A stretch of DNA of 7,738 bases. Origin: CALHVX01 sp964640725 (lineage in GTDB: Bacteria > Pseudomonadota > Gammaproteobacteria > Pseudomonadales > Azotimanducaceae). Numbering within the stretch: the stretch's first letter is position 1; the number at the start of each line of letters is the position of its first letter. A program made the translations under genes and the position numbers. Of this stretch, positions 4,825 to 7,738 are shown piece after piece. The notes below the pieces were generated by a model, which was not told the origin of the DNA, ran no database searches, and worked only from the letters and a program-made list of their open reading frames with translations. The stretch spans positions 1 through 7,738 of the forward strand of contig CAZXIJ010000065.1 of the NCBI GenBank assembly GCA_964640725.1. The letters run 5' to 3'.

Positions 4825-6905
4825 ATGAAATCCGTAACCGAGCAACTGGCACCCATCACCGAGACCGACGACGAGATCCGCGAAGCCCTGGCGCAGGCGG
4901 ATACCGCATCGATCATGTTGGCGATGGTTCACCTGTCCGGGGATATGGACATCATACGTGGCTCGGTCCGTCCGAAGGTCGAGTTCATGGCCCCGGACGA
5001 CGGCGTTAGCGAAGCCGACCGCCAGCGCGTCCTGGAGCAGGCGCTGTCCATGATCATCGCTCATCGAGACCGCCCCGGCACGCCTTTCAAACCGCAGGGC
5101 GATGACCTGCTGGAAATGCTGCAGTTTCTGGTTGGCGAGGACACTGAGCAAGACCACGTCCAGTTCCTCACCGAAGAGCTCTCGATGCACGGCGAGGATC
5201 CCTACCTGCAGCCGGAAATATTCGACATTCCCGAGGCGACCCGCGCCGAATTTAAGGTGCTGGTCATTGGCGCTGGCATGTCCGGGTTGCTGTCTGCAAT
5301 CCGCCTCAAAGAAGCAGGGATCCCGTTCAAGGTCATCGAGAAAAACAGCGACGTCGGTGGCACCTGGCACGAGAACACCTATCCCGGCTGCCGGGTCGAT
5401 AGCGCCAACCATACCTACTCCTATTCCTTCCGGCCCAAAGACTGGCCGCAACATTTTTCGCCTCAGGCCGTCCTGCGAGAGTACTTTTCCGACACCGCCA
5501 GAGACTTCGAGCTGCGGGAGCACATCAGTTTCGAGACCGAAGTGACCGAAGCACGCTTTGATGAAGCCAGCGGCCGCTGGCAGGTCACGGTCACTCACAA
5601 CGACGAGTCTCAGACCCACTCCGCCAACGCGATCATCAGCGCCGTCGGGCAGCTCAACCGGCCCAATCTGCCGGCGATCAAGGGCGCAGACAGCTTTGCC
5701 GGCCCGTCTTTTCACAGCGCTCGCTGGGAGCATGAACACGATCTGAGCGGCCAGCGAATCGGCATCATCGGCACCGGGGGCAGCGCCTTCCAGTTTGCGC
5801 CGATCCTGGCAGAGCAAGCGCGGCACGTAACCCTATTCCAGCGAACCGCCCCCTGGATTCTGCCCAATCCGGACTACTTTTCCGAGGTGCCCAGGGGCAA
5901 ACATTGGCTGCTTCGTCACGTCCCTTTCTATGCCAAGTGGTATCGCTTCAAGGTGTTCTGGACTGGCGCAGAAGGCATGCTCGCCGCTGCCCGGGCCGAC
6001 GAAGGCTGGAACCGCCCCGAGGAATCTGTGGGCGAAGCCAGCCAGGCGGCCAGAGATATGATTCTCGAGAATCTCGTCGCCGAACTGGACGGCAGAGAGG
6101 ACCTGATCGAAAAGTGCACGCCCAACTATCCGCCGTTCGCCAAGCGTATGCTCATCGACGACGGCAAATACCTGCGCACGCTCAGACGCAACAATGTCAG
6201 CCTAATCACCGATTCGATCGATCAGATCACGCCCAAAGGCATTCGCACCGCAGACGGCACGGAACATGAGTTTGATGTGCTCATCTATGGCACGGGCTTC
6301 AAGGCCAGCCAGTTCCTGTTCCCGATGAAGGTGTACGGCCTAGGCGGCGTAGAGCTGCAGGACAAATGGGACGGCGACCCGCAGGCCTACAAAGGCGTCA
6401 CGGTGCNNNNNNNNNNNNNNNNNNNNNNNNNNNNNNNNNNNNNNNNNNNNNNNNNNNNNNNNNNNNNNNNNNNNNNNNNNNNNNNNNNNNNNNNNNNNNN
6501 NNNNNNGAGCTGCAGGACAAATGGGACGGCGACCCGCAGGCCTACAAAGGCGTCACGGTGCCGGGCTTTCCGAACCTGTTCTGCACCTACGGGCCGAACA
6601 CCAACATCGTGGTCAACGGCAGCATCGTCTTCTTCTCGGAATGCGAAGTGCGCTACATCATGGGCTGCCTGGCCCTCATGATGAAACACGACGCCCGCTA
6701 TATCGATGTCAAAGAAGACATCTGCGAGGCCTATAATCGCTGGATCGAGGAAGGCAACGCCAAAATGGCCTGGGGCCAGTCGGGGGTGAATACCTGGTAC
6801 AAGAACGCCAAGGGCAAAATCACTCAGAACTGGCCGGGCACCCTCGTTGAGTTCTGGCAGCAAACCCGAGACGCCCAGGAATCAGAGTTTGAAATTCTCC
6901 GATAA
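4825..6905 (+). CDS. Type I Baeyer-Villiger monooxygenase, HAPMO-like; interrupted by assembly gap
   Basis: This is an FAD/NADPH-dependent flavoprotein monooxygenase that should insert oxygen next to a ketone carbonyl. An N-terminal extension (about 1-140) precedes the FAD Rossmann motif GAGMSG (149-154). Next come the type I motif GGTWHENTYPGCRVD (178-192), the fingerprint F291-x-G293-x3-H297-x3-W301 and the NADPH motif GTGGSA (316-321). Arg441 in PPFAKR is placed like the catalytic Arg440 of 4-hydroxyacetophenone monooxygenase (640 residues, with a similar extension). The next fingerprint residue is Glu302, not the usual Pro or Asp. The gap makes the gene look frameshifted: the two 55-bp copies are 155 bp apart. 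Joining 4825-6406 to 6562-6905 gives one clean 641-residue protein. GGAGG at 4816-4820 supports the ATG. The substrate is unknown. Confidence 0.9.
6352..6561. other. Scaffold gap: 100 Ns between two identical 55-bp copies
   Basis: Positions 6407-6506 are exactly 100 Ns. The 55 bases before (6352-6406) and after (6507-6561) are identical, and both encode ELQDKWDGDPQAYKGVTV of the monooxygenase. A 55-base overlap equals a common assembler k-mer, so this looks like two contigs that overlap but were joined with a default gap. The real sequence is probably one copy with no gap. Confidence 0.93.
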
Positions 6906-6923
6906 CGGAAACGCCAGGTTCGG

Positions 6924-7229
6924 CTAGGCCCCGAGCAGATCGCGCAGCAAACTGCCGGTCAAATAGGCGAGGCCTGCCGCCGCCAGCACCGCCAGACTGC
7001 CGATGCCCGCCAAGGCCATATCAGACTGGGCATCCCAGATATCCCCCTGGGTGCCGAGATAGGCCTGGCCCAGATCACCGCCAAACATCAGCGCCGCCAA
7101 CCATTCCACAATTTCGTACACGGCGGATGTCGCCAGAATCAGGCTTAGCGCAACAATCGCCGTGACTCGATGCGAACCTCTGGCAAGCTGGCGGCAAACC
7201 CGTGAAAGGGCCCCAAGGGGCGGGTATCC
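6924..7229 (-). pseudogene. DUF2238 (YjdF-like) membrane protein, start-less C-terminal remnant
   Basis: The minus frame is open for 101 codons between an in-frame TGA at 7232-7230 and the TAG at 6926-6924. Its last 80 or so residues match the end of DUF2238 membrane proteins: a transmembrane stretch (AIVALSLILATSAVYEIVEW), the signature GGDLGQAYLGTQGDIWDAQ followed by SDMALA, and a second membrane helix. Full family members are about 200 residues, so the N-terminal half, including the first membrane helices, is absent. The only common start codon is a GTG at 7121 in the middle of a conserved helix (SAVYE), which is not a credible start. The crotonase gene begins right where the missing half should be. 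I read it as a decayed or truncated gene; a sequencing error further upstream is less likely because that DNA encodes the neighbour. Confidence 0.75.
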
Positions 7230-7256
7230 TCAGCCTTTCGCCAAAGGGACAGCACC

Positions 7257-7738
7257 ATGCCAACGCCGTACGTCACCATCGAGCGCCAGGGCCCGATCGC
7301 CATTGTCCACTTCGACCGCAAGAAGAACCTGAATGCCTTCGACCAGCAGCTGGTACTCGAGCTCACAGAGGTCGCCCGTTCCTTTCACGACGACCTGGAA
7401 ACCCGCGCGGTCGTCCTGACCGGCGCCCCCGGGTACTTTTCCGCCGGCGCTGATATCGAAGACCTCGCCGCTCGAAACGCGAGCGAGCAGACTGATATGG
7501 AAAAGCGCCAGACCTATTACCGGGGCGGCAAGCTGTGTGCCGCCTGGGAGGCAATGCCGCAGGTGACCATCGCGGCGATGGAGCGCCTGGCCGTCGGTGC
7601 GGGCGTCGCGCTGCCCCTGGCCTGCGACTGGCGGGTGCTGGGCAAAGGTGCCTATCTGTACGTACCCGAAGTCAAGATTGGCCTGAACCTGCAATGGGGC
7701 GCCCTGCCCCGGCTCACCAATCTGGTCGGGCCCGCCCG
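7257..7738 (+). CDS. Enoyl-CoA hydratase/isomerase (crotonase) family, N-terminal part
   Basis: From ATG 7257 the frame is open for 160 codons to the right edge, about 60 percent of a usual 260-residue crotonase. AGGGA at 7245-7249 gives a ribosome site 7 nt away. The start IERQGPIAIVHFDRKKNLNA is typical, as is the oxyanion-hole segment FSAGADIEDL (61-70) that binds the acyl-CoA thioester carbonyl, and the second one, GAGVALPLACD (114-124). Of the two catalytic glutamates of rat enoyl-CoA hydratase, Glu164 matches Glu138 (PEVKIG) but Glu144 is replaced by Ala118. That pattern suits an enoyl-CoA isomerase or another crotonase reaction better than a hydratase. The product acts on CoA thioesters in the cytoplasm; the exact substrate is unknown. 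Confidence 0.88.
   Translation, partial: MPTPYVTIERQGPIAIVHFDRKKNLNAFDQQLVLELTEVARSFHDDLETRAVVLTGAPGYFSAGADIEDLAARNASEQTDMEKRQTYYRGGKLCAAWEAMPQVTIAAMERLAVGAGVALPLACDWRVLGKGAYLYVPEVKIGLNLQWGALPRLTNLVGPA

Noticed and set aside
4744..5826. A 360-codon open frame on the minus strand
   Set aside because: It is antisense to the monooxygenase, whose FAD, NADPH and fingerprint motifs are unmistakable. Long shadow frames are expected in GC-rich DNA.
6352..6561. A genuine tandem duplication or frameshift within the monooxygenase
   Set aside because: Identical 55-bp ends beside exactly 100 Ns and perfect protein continuity after collapse fit an assembly overlap far better.
7230..7694. A 154-codon open frame on the minus strand over the right end
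   Set aside because: It is antisense to the crotonase gene, which has a ribosome site and conserved active-site segments.

Overview
The window is GC-rich, densely coded bacterial chromosome. It is probably from a gammaproteobacterium-like or other proteobacterial environmental organism, judged from the gene families and start signals; no rRNA or marker gene settles the lineage. The sequence is a scaffold. Exactly 100 Ns (6407-6506) are flanked by two identical 55-bp copies (6352-6406 and 6507-6561), the mark of a short-read de Bruijn assembly whose contig ends still overlap.

Layout, left to right. (1) 1-841, minus: N-terminal 280 residues of a secreted DUF3604 lipoprotein with a PHP-like GDLHVHT motif, cut by the window edge. 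(2) 948-1541, plus: a divergently transcribed TetR-family repressor, 106 bp away. (3) 3075-1780, minus: a two-gene operon of a MarR-family regulator with a C-terminal CxxCx4CxxC knuckle and, 3 bp downstream, a class I SAM-dependent methyltransferase. An AT-rich palindrome lies upstream. (4) 4601-3200, minus: a GNAT acetyltransferase followed after 40 bp by an AadA-like nucleotidyltransferase with a 12-nt Shine-Dalgarno. (5) 4825-6905, plus: a flavin monooxygenase of the 4-hydroxyacetophenone (HAPMO) type of Baeyer-Villiger enzyme. The gap splits it and appears to shift its frame; collapsing the duplicated 55-mer restores one 641-residue protein. (6) 7229-6924, minus: a start-less C-terminal remnant of a DUF2238 (YjdF-like) membrane protein. 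(7) 7257 to the right edge, plus: N-terminal 160 residues of a crotonase-fold enzyme that lacks one of the two hydratase glutamates.

The genes look like small independent regulatory and catabolic units rather than one system. The monooxygenase and the crotonase enzyme, both on the plus strand, could serve ketone or carboxylic-acid catabolism, but nothing in the sequence ties them into one pathway. The acetyltransferase and nucleotidyltransferase resemble small-molecule modifying enzymes of the antibiotic-resistance type. I see no CRISPR array, transposase, integrase, tRNA, rRNA or clear defence system, and no strong intrinsic terminator. The most informative points are the gap artefact in the monooxygenase, the cysteine knuckle of the MarR regulator with its methyltransferase partner, and the altered crotonase active site.
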